From Bacillota bacterium (GTDB taxonomy: Bacteria; Bacillota; Bacilli; Alicyclobacillales; SLC66): DNA of 64,000 bases. Of the stretch, positions 34,922 to 43,504 are shown piece by piece. The translations under genes were made by a program, and so were the position numbers. Numbering within the stretch: position 1 is the stretch's first letter; each line of letters begins with the position of its first letter. The DNA is taken from the NCBI GenBank assembly GCA_021846285.1, contig JAJZCB010000004.1, positions 1-64,000 of the forward strand. Direction: 5' to 3'. Below the pieces are notes generated by a model that saw nothing but the letters and a program-made list of their open reading frames with translations, searched no databases and was not told the origin of the DNA.

Positions 34922-35722
34922 TTACCCGCCGCGTACCCCCGCAACAACGAGCGGAACGTTCGCTTTTCGCATCGTGAGCTCGACCGCCGGATCAATACGG
35001 CTGTCTGTCACCACGGCGTCAAACTCAGCCAACGGCGAAACTTTGATCAGCCCACGATGCATTATTTTTGAAGAATCAGCCAAGAGATACCTCTTCTTGC
35101 TGTTGCGTAACATCAGTTGCTTCATATGCACTTCGTCCGGGCTATTGTCCATTAGACCCGCATCCAAATCCACCGCAGTTCCCGACACGAATACTTTGGT
35201 GAACGCAAATTGCATCACAGTATGTTCAGCCAGCGGACCCACGGTGGAAAAGGCCTCCCTGCGCAAATAACCTCCCGCGAAAACCAACTCAACCGGAGAC
35301 GAAGCCAATATATTGGCTACCATAAAATTGTTGGTGACCACTGTCACATCTCGCAAGTTGGCGATGTGTTTCGCTAACTCCACAACCGTCGTGCTTGCAT
35401 CCAGCGCCACGTAATCCCCTGGCTGGATAAACCGCATGGCCTCTTTTGCGATCGCACTTTTTTCCTCGACATTATAAGTCTGGCGCACATCGACATCGTA
35501 GTCGCGAAGGATGCCGTCTCGAGCCACCACCCCCCCCTGAGTTCGAACCACAAGGCCTTTTGCTTCAAGTTCCGTCAAATCCCGACGGATCGTCATCGCT
35601 GACGTTCCAAAGAGAGCTGCCAGTTCCGCCACCCGGGCGGTTCCTTCTTTTTGGACAATGTCGTAGATTCTAACGAGACGTTCTTTTGGCAGAAAGGCGG
35701 AAGACCCCAATCTAGTATTCAT
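34922..35722 (-). CDS. DeoR-family sugar operon regulator
   Basis: DeoR-type repressor: N-terminal helix-turn-helix (R-V-A-E-L-A-A-L-F-G-T-S-A-M-T-I-R-R-D-L) and a C-terminal sugar-phosphate sensor domain with D-A-S-T-T-V-V-E-L-A and A-D-S-S-K. 266 aa from ATG 35722, preceded by GGAGG. It lies directly upstream of the sugar operon and divergent from the LsrF-like gene, so it probably controls both, released by a phosphorylated intermediate. Confidence 0.88.
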   Translation of the reverse strand: MNTRLGSSAFLPKERLVRIYDIVQKEGTARVAELAALFGTSAMTIRRDLTELEAKGLVVRTQGGVVARDGILRDYDVDVRQTYNVEEKSAIAKEAMRFIQPGDYVALDASTTVVELAKHIANLRDVTVVTNNFMVANILASSPVELVFAGGYLRREAFSTVGPLAEHTVMQFAFTKVFVSGTAVDLDAGLMDNSPDEVHMKQLMLRNSKKRYLLADSSKIMHRGLIKVSPLAEFDAVVTDSRIDPAVELTMRKANVPLVVAGVRGG

Positions 35723-35772
35723 ACAACCTCCGTACACGATAATATTTGTTCGTTTGTGTGCGACTGATTTCA

Positions 35773-35802
35773 ACTCTAGCAGCGGATCGGCGCGTTTGTC
35801 AA
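35773..35802 (-). promoter_or_regulatory. Promoter of the deoR-type gene
   Basis: Minus strand TTGACA (35797-35802), 18-nt spacer, TAGAGT (35773-35778). Repeated ACAAACG sequences nearby (GACAAACGCG, CACAAACGAACAAA) could be DeoR-binding boxes. Confidence 0.4.
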
Positions 35803-35984
35803 TAGCCTTTTTTTCGAGTTCGAACAAAATCGTCAGTCATTTGGCTTATCTGAGGGATATCGCGATTCATAAACTCTTGACACGGTCAGCCAGCGTGATT
35901 ATCATTGCTCTAGGAAATGAACATAATCGCACATGGAGAATCATCGGAAACAAAATACGTCTGCGGTGATTTTTCGGAATCGAC

Positions 35985-36015
35985 TTTCATGCCTGAGTTT
36001 TGCGAGGCAAGAGCT
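35985..36015 (+). repeat. Dispersed repeat element, second copy
   Basis: GACTTTCATGCCTGAGTTTTG followed by CGAGGC matches, nearly base for base, the minus-strand arm of the inverted repeat at 44612-44664 (GGCTTTCATGTCTGAG...). It lies about 100 bp before the LsrF-like gene. Confidence 0.45.
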
Positions 36016-36100
36016 CACTTGCGCAGCACCATCAACAGAATGAAAGCTCGCGTGGCCCGAGGCCAAGCAATATTTTTGGAATGGACGAGGAGGAGAGAGC

Positions 36101-37006
36101 ATGCCGGATGTTGATGACGCATCAACGAGCAGATTCTATGAAAATGTCCCCGTTTCCCGAAGGGAGTTCTTTCTGAAAGGCAGCGGTTCCTACGACTGGG
36201 GCATGAAAAACCGTTTGGCGCGGATCTTCAGACCGTCAGACGGGCGCACCGTGATGCTGGCCATTGATCACGGATATTTTCAGGGACCTGTGAGAGGACT
36301 GGAACGCGTTGACCTGAACATCGTGCCTCTGCTTCCCCAAGTCGATGCACTCATGCTGACACGCGGGATGTTGCGGACCACCGTTCCCGCGGAGGCGCAG
36401 AACCCGATTGTGCTGCGAGCCACAGGCGGTCCCAGCATTCTCAAGGAGCTTTCCGACGAAGAAATTGCTGTAGACATCGAGGATGCTGCGAGGCTCAACG
36501 TATCGGCTGTGGCCGTGCAAGTCTACGTCGGAGGCGATTACGAGACCAAAACCATACACAGCTTAACCAAACTCGTCGATGCCGGATTAAAGTTTGGGAT
36601 ACCGGTTTTGGGCGTTACAGCGGTAGGACGCAATATGGCGCGCGATGCGAAATACTTCAGATTGGCGTGCCGGATTTGCGCTGAATTGGGGGCGCAGTTT
36701 GTAAAAACGTATTATGTTCCAGAGGATTTTGGCACTGTGGTGGCGTCGTGTCCGGTGCCCATCATCGTAGCGGGAGGCAAGAAGGTTGAGGAATTTGAAG
36801 CCCTGAAAATGGTGGAACGGGCCATGGAGGAAGGGGCCGCAGGAGTGGACATGGGAAGAAATGTATTTCAGTCCGAAAAACCCCGGACTATGCTCGACGC
36901 CCTCAATCACATCGTGCATGATGGATGGACTGCCGACCAAGCCATGCAGCTCTTTCAGTCAAGTTCGGAAGGGTCGTCGGGATCGGCACCCGCGAGGGAT
37001 GAGTGA
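36101..37006 (+). CDS. LsrF-like class I aldolase/thiolase
   Basis: Class I (Schiff-base) aldolase of the LsrF/DhnA family, TIM barrel. Strong agreement with E. coli LsrF by memory: F-x-L-K-G-x-G-x-x-D-W-G-M, [31 protein letters not shown] (Schiff-base Lys), P-I-I-V-A-G-G-K-K and [10 protein letters not shown]. LsrF acts on the phosphorylated autoinducer-2 breakdown product. 301 aa. The start ATG 36101 has GAGGAGG upstream. Followed by rpe; divergent from deoR. No lsrK, lsrG or luxS is linked, so an AI-2 role is not shown; a related 5-carbon diketone or deoxyketose phosphate is also possible. Confidence 0.8.
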   Translation: MPDVDDASTSRFYENVPVSRREFFLKGSGSYDWGMKNRLARIFRPSDGRTVMLAIDHGYFQGPVRGLERVDLNIVPLLPQVDALMLTRGMLRTTVPAEAQNPIVLRATGGPSILKELSDEEIAVDIEDAARLNVSAVAVQVYVGGDYETKTIHSLTKLVDAGLKFGIPVLGVTAVGRNMARDAKYFRLACRICAELGAQFVKTYYVPEDFGTVVASCPVPIIVAGGKKVEEFEALKMVERAMEEGAAGVDMGRNVFQSEKPRTMLDALNHIVHDGWTADQAMQLFQSSSEGSSGSAPARDE

Positions 37007-37098
37007 CGAGGGGATGAACGCGAGGACGCGAGGTCTCAAATGGACATGGAATAACGCCGATCCACAAGACTGGAAGACGGCAGAAAGCAGGCGATTTC

Positions 37099-37749
37099 AT
37101 GAGACCTGTGCAAATAGCTCCTTCGATATTGTCGGCTGACCTTGGACATCTTGCCGAGGCCTGCGAGATTGTCGGCAGATCCGCTGACATGTTGCACCTG
37201 GACGTCATGGACGGACATTTCGTTCCCAATTTCACTATTGGCCCCGATGTCGTCGCGGCTGTAAGGCGCAGCACATCTCTTCCTCTGGATGTTCATCTCA
37301 TGGCGGAAGAACCCGAACCATTCTTGTCGTTGTTTCACGACGCAGGAGCAGACAGAATTGCTGTTCATTGGGAAGCGTGCGCGAATCCGGAGCACACGCT
37401 CAGCCAGATTCAAAAGCTCGGCGTTTCGGTCGGCATTGCTCTGAAAGTGGACACAGCGGTTGATGTCCTCAAAGACTTGCTGCATGCTGTGGATTACGTC
37501 GTCATCTTGAGCGTCGATCTGGAGCCCGGCAAGAAAAATTTTCGACCGTTGGCCGTTGAGAAGGTCAGGCGGTTGGCGACGCTCCGCGGCGATCACTCCC
37601 GACCCCTCATCGAGGTTGACGGCGGCGTCAGTCGCGAAACCGCGGCGCTCTTTAAAGCCGCCGGCGGAGACATTCTTGTCGCGGGCGCCGCGGTGTTCCG
37701 GGCAGATGATCCCGTGGCAGCGATTCAAATGCTCCGGGATGCGTGGTGA
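37099..37749 (+). CDS. rpe: Ribulose-phosphate 3-epimerase
   Basis: TIM-barrel epimerase (D-ribulose-5-phosphate to D-xylulose-5-phosphate, or a relative acting on allulose-6-phosphate). Motifs: I-A-P-S-I-L-S-A-D-L-G-H-L, L-H-L-D-V-M-D-G-H-F-V-P-N, D-V-H-L-M, and V-D-G-G-V-S-R-E-T at the phosphate-binding end. 216 aa. Starts 92 bp after the LsrF-like gene; probably a second, operon-specific copy. Its stop codon lies inside a 56-bp duplication of the end of the neighbouring permease gene. Confidence 0.88.
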   Translation: MRPVQIAPSILSADLGHLAEACEIVGRSADMLHLDVMDGHFVPNFTIGPDVVAAVRRSTSLPLDVHLMAEEPEPFLSLFHDAGADRIAVHWEACANPEHTLSQIQKLGVSVGIALKVDTAVDVLKDLLHAVDYVVILSVDLEPGKKNFRPLAVEKVRRLATLRGDHSRPLIEVDGGVSRETAALFKAAGGDILVAGAAVFRADDPVAAIQMLRDAW

Positions 37750-37797
37750 CACCTCGCACGAAGAAACGCTGAAACACCAGAAACAGGATGGCGATAG
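37742..37797. repeat. 56-bp duplicated segment (copy 1 of 2)
   Basis: Matches 38008-38063 at 55 of 56 positions in direct orientation. Copy 2 is the 3' end of the MalG-type permease gene; copy 1 holds the rpe stop codon. Confidence 0.85.
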
Positions 37798-37992
37798 ACG
37801 GATTTCAAAATCCCTCCAGACCAGCACTTCGGGCGCGGTTTTCAAGTCTTACAAAGGATATCCACCCGATTATAGGCAGCAATAACCCCATCGCAATAAT
37901 GAAGATGGGCTGGGGAGAGTGGTCCGGCTCCGCTGGCTGCGAAACCGGTTGCGCTTCACTCCCAGATCATCGCGCCGGGCTGGCGCCGCCGG

Positions 37993-38841
37993 CTACTTCA
38001 GTCCCGTCGTGGTGACACCTCGCACGAAGAAACGCTGAAAGACCAGAAACAGGATGGCGATAGGCAGAGTGGCCAGTACGCTGCCCGCCATGAGATAGGG
38101 CCAATTGACAAAGTACTCCTGTTGAAACATCACGATGCCAAGAGGCACCGTCCACAAATGGGATCTGTTCGCAACCAACAGAGGTAGAAGGAAATTATTC
38201 CAGGACCCCATAAAGATCATCAGCGCCAACGTCATCAGATTCGGGATGACCATGGGCAGAGCAATTTGCCAAAACATACGCAAACGACCCGCCCCATCGA
38301 TCATCGCCGCATCTTCCAATTCCTGCGGAACGGTCAAAAACGCCTGTCTCATGAGAAACACACCCATCGCAGACACGAGCACGGGAACGATCATTCCACC
38401 ATAATTGTCTAACAGTCCGAGCCACCTCAGCAAAATGTAAACGGGCAGCATGACCGACTGAAACGGAATCATCAGCATCGAAACGATCCCCAAGTGAAGA
38501 ACGTTTCTCCCCCGAAATGGAATCCGTGCGAGCGCGTATCCCGCCAGGGAGTCAATAATGAGATTCCCGATCGTAACGCTCACCGCCACTATGGCGCTGT
38601 TGAGAAACCAGCGCGCGAGCGGCACCATGGTCCAGATGACGGTAAAATTGCTCCAGTCAAAGGGGTGCGGCCACCAAACAGGAGGATAGGCCATCGATTC
38701 GCCCAGCGGCTTTAGGGAAGTCGAGAGGCTCCAAGCAAAAGGAATCAGCATCGCCAAAGCGCCCAGCGTTAGAATCAGCAGATATATGACGCGCACCAGC
38801 CTGTAGGAAAACGTGTTGCGGGCGCCAACCACAAGCTTCAC
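37993..38841 (-). CDS. MalG-type ABC sugar permease
   Basis: Inner subunit of a CUT1-class carbohydrate importer: six transmembrane helices and the EAA loop L-E-D-A-A-M-I-D-G-A-G-R-L-R-M-F-W-Q-I-A-L-P. 282 aa, ending F-V-R-G-V-T-T-T-G-L-K. Starts 3 bp after the preceding permease stop. Last gene of the operon; its 3' end has been duplicated downstream. Confidence 0.9.
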   Translation of the reverse strand: MKLVVGARNTFSYRLVRVIYLLILTLGALAMLIPFAWSLSTSLKPLGESMAYPPVWWPHPFDWSNFTVIWTMVPLARWFLNSAIVAVSVTIGNLIIDSLAGYALARIPFRGRNVLHLGIVSMLMIPFQSVMLPVYILLRWLGLLDNYGGMIVPVLVSAMGVFLMRQAFLTVPQELEDAAMIDGAGRLRMFWQIALPMVIPNLMTLALMIFMGSWNNFLLPLLVANRSHLWTVPLGIVMFQQEYFVNWPYLMAGSVLATLPIAILFLVFQRFFVRGVTTTGLK

Positions 38842-38844
38842 CCC

Positions 38845-39786
38845 CTATAAGTAATCGAGCTTCCGCTTGAACCACCAGTTTGTCGCCAACGTGGCGAGTA
38901 AAATAAGCAGGAACAACAGTACAGTAGCAGCAGCGCCATATCCGACTTGTCCATAGGAGAAGATAAATTGGTATATCAATAACACAATGGTGGTCGTTGA
39001 GTTGAGTGGACCACCTGTGCCCTGTGACATAATGAAAGACTGATCAAACATTTGCAGTGTGCCAACGATTCCCATCACCACGATGAAGAAGGTAGAGGGA
39101 CTCAGCAGGGGAACCGTGATTCGCGAGAAGCTTCTCCACCGACCCGCTCCGTCGATGGCCGCCGCTTCGTACATCTCCGCAGGGATTGCCTGCAGCCCTG
39201 CCAGGAATACGACCATAAAATAGCCCGATGTCGTCCAGATATTCAAAAGCATGATGGACGACAGGGCAAACGATGGATTGCCCAGCCAGTCCGGTCCGAC
39301 AATGCCGAAGACAGACAGAAAACCGTTTAGAAGACCAAATTTGTTGTAGATCCACATGAAGATGATCGATATCACAGCCGATGAACTCACTGCCGGAAAG
39401 AAGAACGCCAAACGGAAAAAACCGCGCGCCGGAAGATTTTGATTGAGGATCGCCGCCAATAAAAGCGCTACCACGGTTTGCGTGGGCACCACAACTAACG
39501 CAAATACAACGGAATTACGAACCGAGATCCAGAACAGAGGCATCTGAAAAAGTTGTACAAAGTTTTGCCAGCCGACAAAATGCATGTGATTCAGCAGCGA
39601 CCATGAAAAAAAACTCAGATACAGCGAGTACAGCGCCGGACCCAAAGTAAACAGAAAGAGAAGCAAGACTGAGGGCAGGGTAAACATATACCCCACCCCT
39701 AACTCACGACGGGCCCGACGGCGAAATGCGTTACCCTTAGGGAACGCCGGGAGTGAAGAACTCCCGGCGCCTTCTATGCTAGCCAT
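38845..39786 (-). CDS. MalF-type ABC sugar permease
   Basis: Partner permease with about six helices and EAA loop M-Y-E-A-A-A-I-D-G-A-G-R-W-R-S-F-S-R-I-T-V-P. 313 aa. It begins 6 bp after the binding-protein stop. Forms the membrane channel with the MalG-type subunit; the ATPase is not in the operon, so a shared MsmX-type ATPase is likely. Confidence 0.9.
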   Translation of the reverse strand: MASIEGAGSSSLPAFPKGNAFRRRARRELGVGYMFTLPSVLLLFLFTLGPALYSLYLSFFSWSLLNHMHFVGWQNFVQLFQMPLFWISVRNSVVFALVVVPTQTVVALLLAAILNQNLPARGFFRLAFFFPAVSSSAVISIIFMWIYNKFGLLNGFLSVFGIVGPDWLGNPSFALSSIMLLNIWTTSGYFMVVFLAGLQAIPAEMYEAAAIDGAGRWRSFSRITVPLLSPSTFFIVVMGIVGTLQMFDQSFIMSQGTGGPLNSTTTIVLLIYQFIFSYGQVGYGAAATVLLFLLILLATLATNWWFKRKLDYL

Positions 39787-39792
39787 TCGAAG

Positions 39793-41076
39793 TCAGCTCC
39801 CTGAATGCAATATGGCCATGCCGCCTTGCTGCATATTGGCCAAAGCCTGGGCAGGCGTCTCTTTGCCCATGATGGCCAGTGTGGTCTCATTGGTCATCGT
39901 GGTGCTGGACAATTGCGAGAACCCGGCCGGAAAAGTCCACGGAACTGAGACGGACAGGTCTGCGAGCAACCCTTTCAAGACCGGATGTTGCTTGTAGTAC
40001 GGCAAAGCCAGCAGGGATTTGCGCGAGGGCAATGCGAGCCCCAGATTCATCCATTTGGTCATGCCTTGCCGACTCGTCAGATAGCGAATCAGATCCCAGG
40101 AAGCTTGTGGATTTGTGGAATCTCTGGTAATCCCATAGGCGACGGGGAAGGTGAGCGTTTCCGCATTCTTCGGACCCTTAGGCATGGGCACGACGGCAAA
40201 GGGCGTCTTCGGATACGTCTGTTCCAGGAACGGCACCAGCCAGTTTCCGGACAACGTCATCGCGGCCCGCTGCATGCCAAACGCCTGCCCGCCCCAGGGA
40301 GCTCCGACGGTTCCAGGAAGAGCCGCCGATCCGTTCCGATAGAGATTCACGAAGAAGCTGAATCCTTGCAGCGCTGCTTTGGTGTTGAGCGTCATCTTGG
40401 TCATCGCGGGGTTCATCACGCTTCCGCCCGCCTCATAGACAAATTCTGCCCAGCGCGGCTCCTGCGCGGAATTGATCAAGCCGTAGCGATGCACTTTAAC
40501 ATCCGTCAACCGATGCGCATCGGCCGCAAGTTGGGCCCATGTGGTCGGAGGAGATTTGATCCCTGCCTGGCGGAACATCACCGGGTTATAGAAGAGTGAA
40601 AGTGGAGACTGATCCTTGGGAATGCCGTACACGCTTCCATGATAGCGAAACAGATTCAGGGCGCCAGGGAAGAAATCCTGCAACGGAAAGTGCGACGCCT
40701 TAATGTATTTGTTTAACGGCAACAAATCCCCATTCTTCATGAAAGAACTGGATTGCCCACCGTTGTTCACGTAGATGACGTCAGGAGCGTCTCCCGCCAC
40801 AAAACGGGTCTTCAAAATCGCCTCATAGTTGCCGCTGATCGGGCGATAGTTGACGTGGATCCATGGGTACGCCTTTTCGAAGTACGTCAGTTCTTTAGCC
40901 ATCAATGTCGCTTCCACTGGCGATGATGTCCATCCGCCAAGCGTGATGGTGACCTGAGCATGAGTTGCCTTCGCGGCAGCCTGCTCAGGCAAGCCAAAGC
41001 CGACCAGAGCGGTTCCGAGCACGACACAGGCTCCGCCAGCGACCACAGTTGTCCACTTTCTATTGACCTGCTTCAT
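39793..41076 (-). CDS. Sugar ABC transporter binding protein (MalE-type)
   Basis: Extracellular solute-binding protein family 1. A signal peptide, MKQVNRKWTTVVAGGACVVL, has a Cys in G-G-A-C but no classical lipobox, followed by I-T-L-G-G-W-T-S-S-P-V-E and the mature domain (A-P-D-V-I-Y-V-N-N-G-G; A-A-M-T-L-S-G-N-W). 427 aa from ATG 41076, GGGGGAGG about 10 nt upstream. 120 bp after the glycosidase gene. Ligand probably an oligosaccharide with alpha-glucosidic links, judging from the glycosidase. Confidence 0.88.
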   Translation of the reverse strand: MKQVNRKWTTVVAGGACVVLGTALVGFGLPEQAAAKATHAQVTITLGGWTSSPVEATLMAKELTYFEKAYPWIHVNYRPISGNYEAILKTRFVAGDAPDVIYVNNGGQSSSFMKNGDLLPLNKYIKASHFPLQDFFPGALNLFRYHGSVYGIPKDQSPLSLFYNPVMFRQAGIKSPPTTWAQLAADAHRLTDVKVHRYGLINSAQEPRWAEFVYEAGGSVMNPAMTKMTLNTKAALQGFSFFVNLYRNGSAALPGTVGAPWGGQAFGMQRAAMTLSGNWLVPFLEQTYPKTPFAVVPMPKGPKNAETLTFPVAYGITRDSTNPQASWDLIRYLTSRQGMTKWMNLGLALPSRKSLLALPYYKQHPVLKGLLADLSVSVPWTFPAGFSQLSSTTMTNETTLAIMGKETPAQALANMQQGGMAILHSGS

Positions 41077-41196
41077 GAATGTTTGACCTCCCCCATATGA
41101 ATCGAACATGTGACGCATTGACCCTTGTTGCGATGAAACCGCTGCCACGAAGGGCGGGCAGAAACGGCAGTTGCACAGATATTCTCTCTGGTCGCA

Positions 41197-43413
41197 TCAC
41201 CCCCTTGATAACGTCAACTCTTCGGCTTTTACATACTTCCATCCGGTAGTATTGTTGATCACGGACACCGACAGCCCTTCTGAGGTCGCGCGTTCCACTA
41301 TAATGTCAACCGTTCCTTCTCCCAGAGCAAGACCTGTCACGGTCAGATGGTTCATACCGGGCAACAGCGAGGGATCGCATGTAAAAGCCGGCCGATCCGG
41401 ATACACCTTCACGCCCAGCAACGCGCGCAACGTGAGCAGCGGCGCCGCCGACGCCCATGCTTGCGGTGAGCATGACACCCGATACGGTACGGGCGCCTCG
41501 TCAGGTTCGGCCGTGTATCCGCCAAACAGTTCCGGCAGACGCATCTGTGGAAAATGTCCGGCCGCGCGCAACAGCCCCTGCGCAACCTGCGCCGTGGCGT
41601 CGACGTATCCATATTGCGACATGCCAAACAGGATGAGCGCGTTGTCATGCGGCCAAACGGATCCGTTATGATAACTGAGCGGGTGGTAGGCGGCTTCGAG
41701 CGTCGACAACGTCCGCACTCCAAATCCCGAAAACAAATCGGGTTGGAGAAGTCTGGCGACCAGCTTTCCAGCCAAATCGTCAGGCAGAATTCCACTCCAC
41801 AAAACCTGGCCCATGTTGGATGTCACGACGCGCAGCGGTATTTTGTGGCCGTCCAGGGCAAGAGCCACGATCGAATCATCAGCAATCCAAAACGTTTCGA
41901 CAAATCGTTCCCGCAGTCTCTGCGCCTTCTGCTCGCAGTGTTGCGCCTCCACAGGCCGCTCCAGGCTTCGGTACAAATGCGCCCAGCTCCGGTAAGCCTT
42001 GTACACATACCCCTGCACTTCACACAAGGCGATCGGGCCCGCAGCCAAGCGACCATCTTTATGCATGATCGAGTCTCCCGAATCCTTCCATCCCTGATTG
42101 GCGATTCCTCCATCGGCCTGTTGATAATATTCAACAAACCCGTCTCCATCCCGGTCCCCGTAAATTTCAATCCACTCAAAGGCCCGCCTCACATGCTCCA
42201 AAAGACCCCTGACAAATGGCTGATCCCCCGTCCAATCTGCGTATTCGGCGGCAAGTACGAGGAACAGCGGCGTTGCGTCGATCGAACCATAATACGGTCC
42301 AAACGGAACCTTCCCGGTGCGCGTCATCTCTCCCATGCGCAGTTCATGCATCATTTTGCCGGGTTCTTCGTCACGGCCAACATTGAGTTGCTGTCCTTGA
42401 AACGCCGCCATTGTAGCGAGCGTCCCCCTGACCAGTTGTGGTTGAATGTGCAGCGCCTGAAACGCGGTCAGCAAACTATCTCGCCCGAAAGGTACAGCAA
42501 ACCAGGGAACCCCAGCGACCGGAAAAGGTCCATACCCGATATCGGTCACCAGCATGCGCAGATCCCGCAACCCTTGCCCATACCACCGCTCAAAATCCAC
42601 CTGCGTTTTAATCTGAGGCGCCGTTGCGCTCCATTCGGCGTAGCTGCTCTGCAGTTCCCGTTCAAGAACAGCAAACGGAACTGCCGCTCCTATCGCAGGC
42701 GACGCCGCTCCCGGGGCAGCTCCGCCAACCTCCGCGTTCACCATAACGCGCATCCGCCACGTTGTCGATTGCCTGGCGTCCACGCGAAGTTTACCGCGTA
42801 TCCGGAGACCTGATTGCGCTGAAGGCACGCCGTCCACTGGTGATTCTTCAGTTGATACGCTGATATCCGCATCGTTCCCCTCACCACACTCCAGACGGAC
42901 CATGGTGGTCATCACCTGTCCGTCGGACGCCTCATAAGAAAACACGGCGGTTCCGTCGACAGTAGATATCCGAATCGTTTTGGAAAGTGACGCAGAAGAA
43001 TATCCCCTGACCTCAAACATATCGCTGAAATCCGCGTCCACCAGGTAACTCAGTGGCAGCTCCATATCCTGATCGCCATAATTTTCACAGACCGTTTCCT
43101 CGACAAGCCCGCCGTGACCGTCGACCAGTTGACGCCTGCTAATGATCAGCGTGTCCCCGTTTAACGCGGATCCCGTTCCTGACGTTGACACGTCATTGCC
43201 ATACCGGTATATACCTTCATAATTGCGGCTGGTATCGGCGCCCAACAGGTGGAAAGACACACCGTCGATGAACCAGTAAAACTGGGACAGAACGCGCGTA
43301 TCCTTTGTAAACAAACCGTAGGCAAAATCGTTGCGTTGCGGATGCCCTACGTCTCCCTGATTGTCTGTGACGAGAAACAGATCGTCTTCCTTGATCACCC
43401 GGAACCAATTCAT
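41197..43413 (-). CDS. Glycogen-debranching-type glycosidase
   Basis: Amylo-alpha-1,6-glucosidase-like protein: an N-terminal beta domain (residues 1-270; F-L-V-T-D-N-Q-G-D-V; G-L-F-T-K-D-T-R-V-L-S) and an (alpha/alpha)6 barrel with V-P-W-F-A-V-P-F-G-R-D-S-L-L-T, I-E-I-Y-G-D-R-D-G-D-G-F-V-E-Y and Y-H-N-G-S-V-W-P-H-D-N-A-L-I. No signal peptide, so it acts on imported sugar. 738 aa from ATG 43413. It follows lacI and precedes the transporter genes. The exact linkage cleaved is not predictable. Confidence 0.85.
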   Translation of the reverse strand: MNWFRVIKEDDLFLVTDNQGDVGHPQRNDFAYGLFTKDTRVLSQFYWFIDGVSFHLLGADTSRNYEGIYRYGNDVSTSGTGSALNGDTLIISRRQLVDGHGGLVEETVCENYGDQDMELPLSYLVDADFSDMFEVRGYSSASLSKTIRISTVDGTAVFSYEASDGQVMTTMVRLECGEGNDADISVSTEESPVDGVPSAQSGLRIRGKLRVDARQSTTWRMRVMVNAEVGGAAPGAASPAIGAAVPFAVLERELQSSYAEWSATAPQIKTQVDFERWYGQGLRDLRMLVTDIGYGPFPVAGVPWFAVPFGRDSLLTAFQALHIQPQLVRGTLATMAAFQGQQLNVGRDEEPGKMMHELRMGEMTRTGKVPFGPYYGSIDATPLFLVLAAEYADWTGDQPFVRGLLEHVRRAFEWIEIYGDRDGDGFVEYYQQADGGIANQGWKDSGDSIMHKDGRLAAGPIALCEVQGYVYKAYRSWAHLYRSLERPVEAQHCEQKAQRLRERFVETFWIADDSIVALALDGHKIPLRVVTSNMGQVLWSGILPDDLAGKLVARLLQPDLFSGFGVRTLSTLEAAYHPLSYHNGSVWPHDNALILFGMSQYGYVDATAQVAQGLLRAAGHFPQMRLPELFGGYTAEPDEAPVPYRVSCSPQAWASAAPLLTLRALLGVKVYPDRPAFTCDPSLLPGMNHLTVTGLALGEGTVDIIVERATSEGLSVSVINNTTGWKYVKAEELTLSRG

Positions 43414-43428
43414 CGCGTTCTCTTCTTT

Positions 43429-43442
43429 CCAAAACCTTTTGG
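43429..43442. promoter_or_regulatory. LacI-type operator before the glycosidase gene
   Basis: Palindrome CCAAAACCTTTTGG, 16 bp before the start codon, overlapping the leader. It matches the palindrome upstream of the lacI gene (CTAAAACGTTTTGG). Confidence 0.6.
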
Positions 43443-43504
43443 ATTTTTGTCGTGGTGTGTGGTCATTTTCGATCCTCAACGGACTCAACGGACCTTAGAA
43501 CTCT

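Noticed and set aside
24519-37749. Calling the locus a complete Lsr (AI-2) system
   Set aside because: Only LsrF is recognisable; kinase, isomerase and binding protein belong to other families.
41554-42813. 419-residue plus-strand frame
   Set aside because: Antisense to the debranching-type glycosidase gene; biased composition only.
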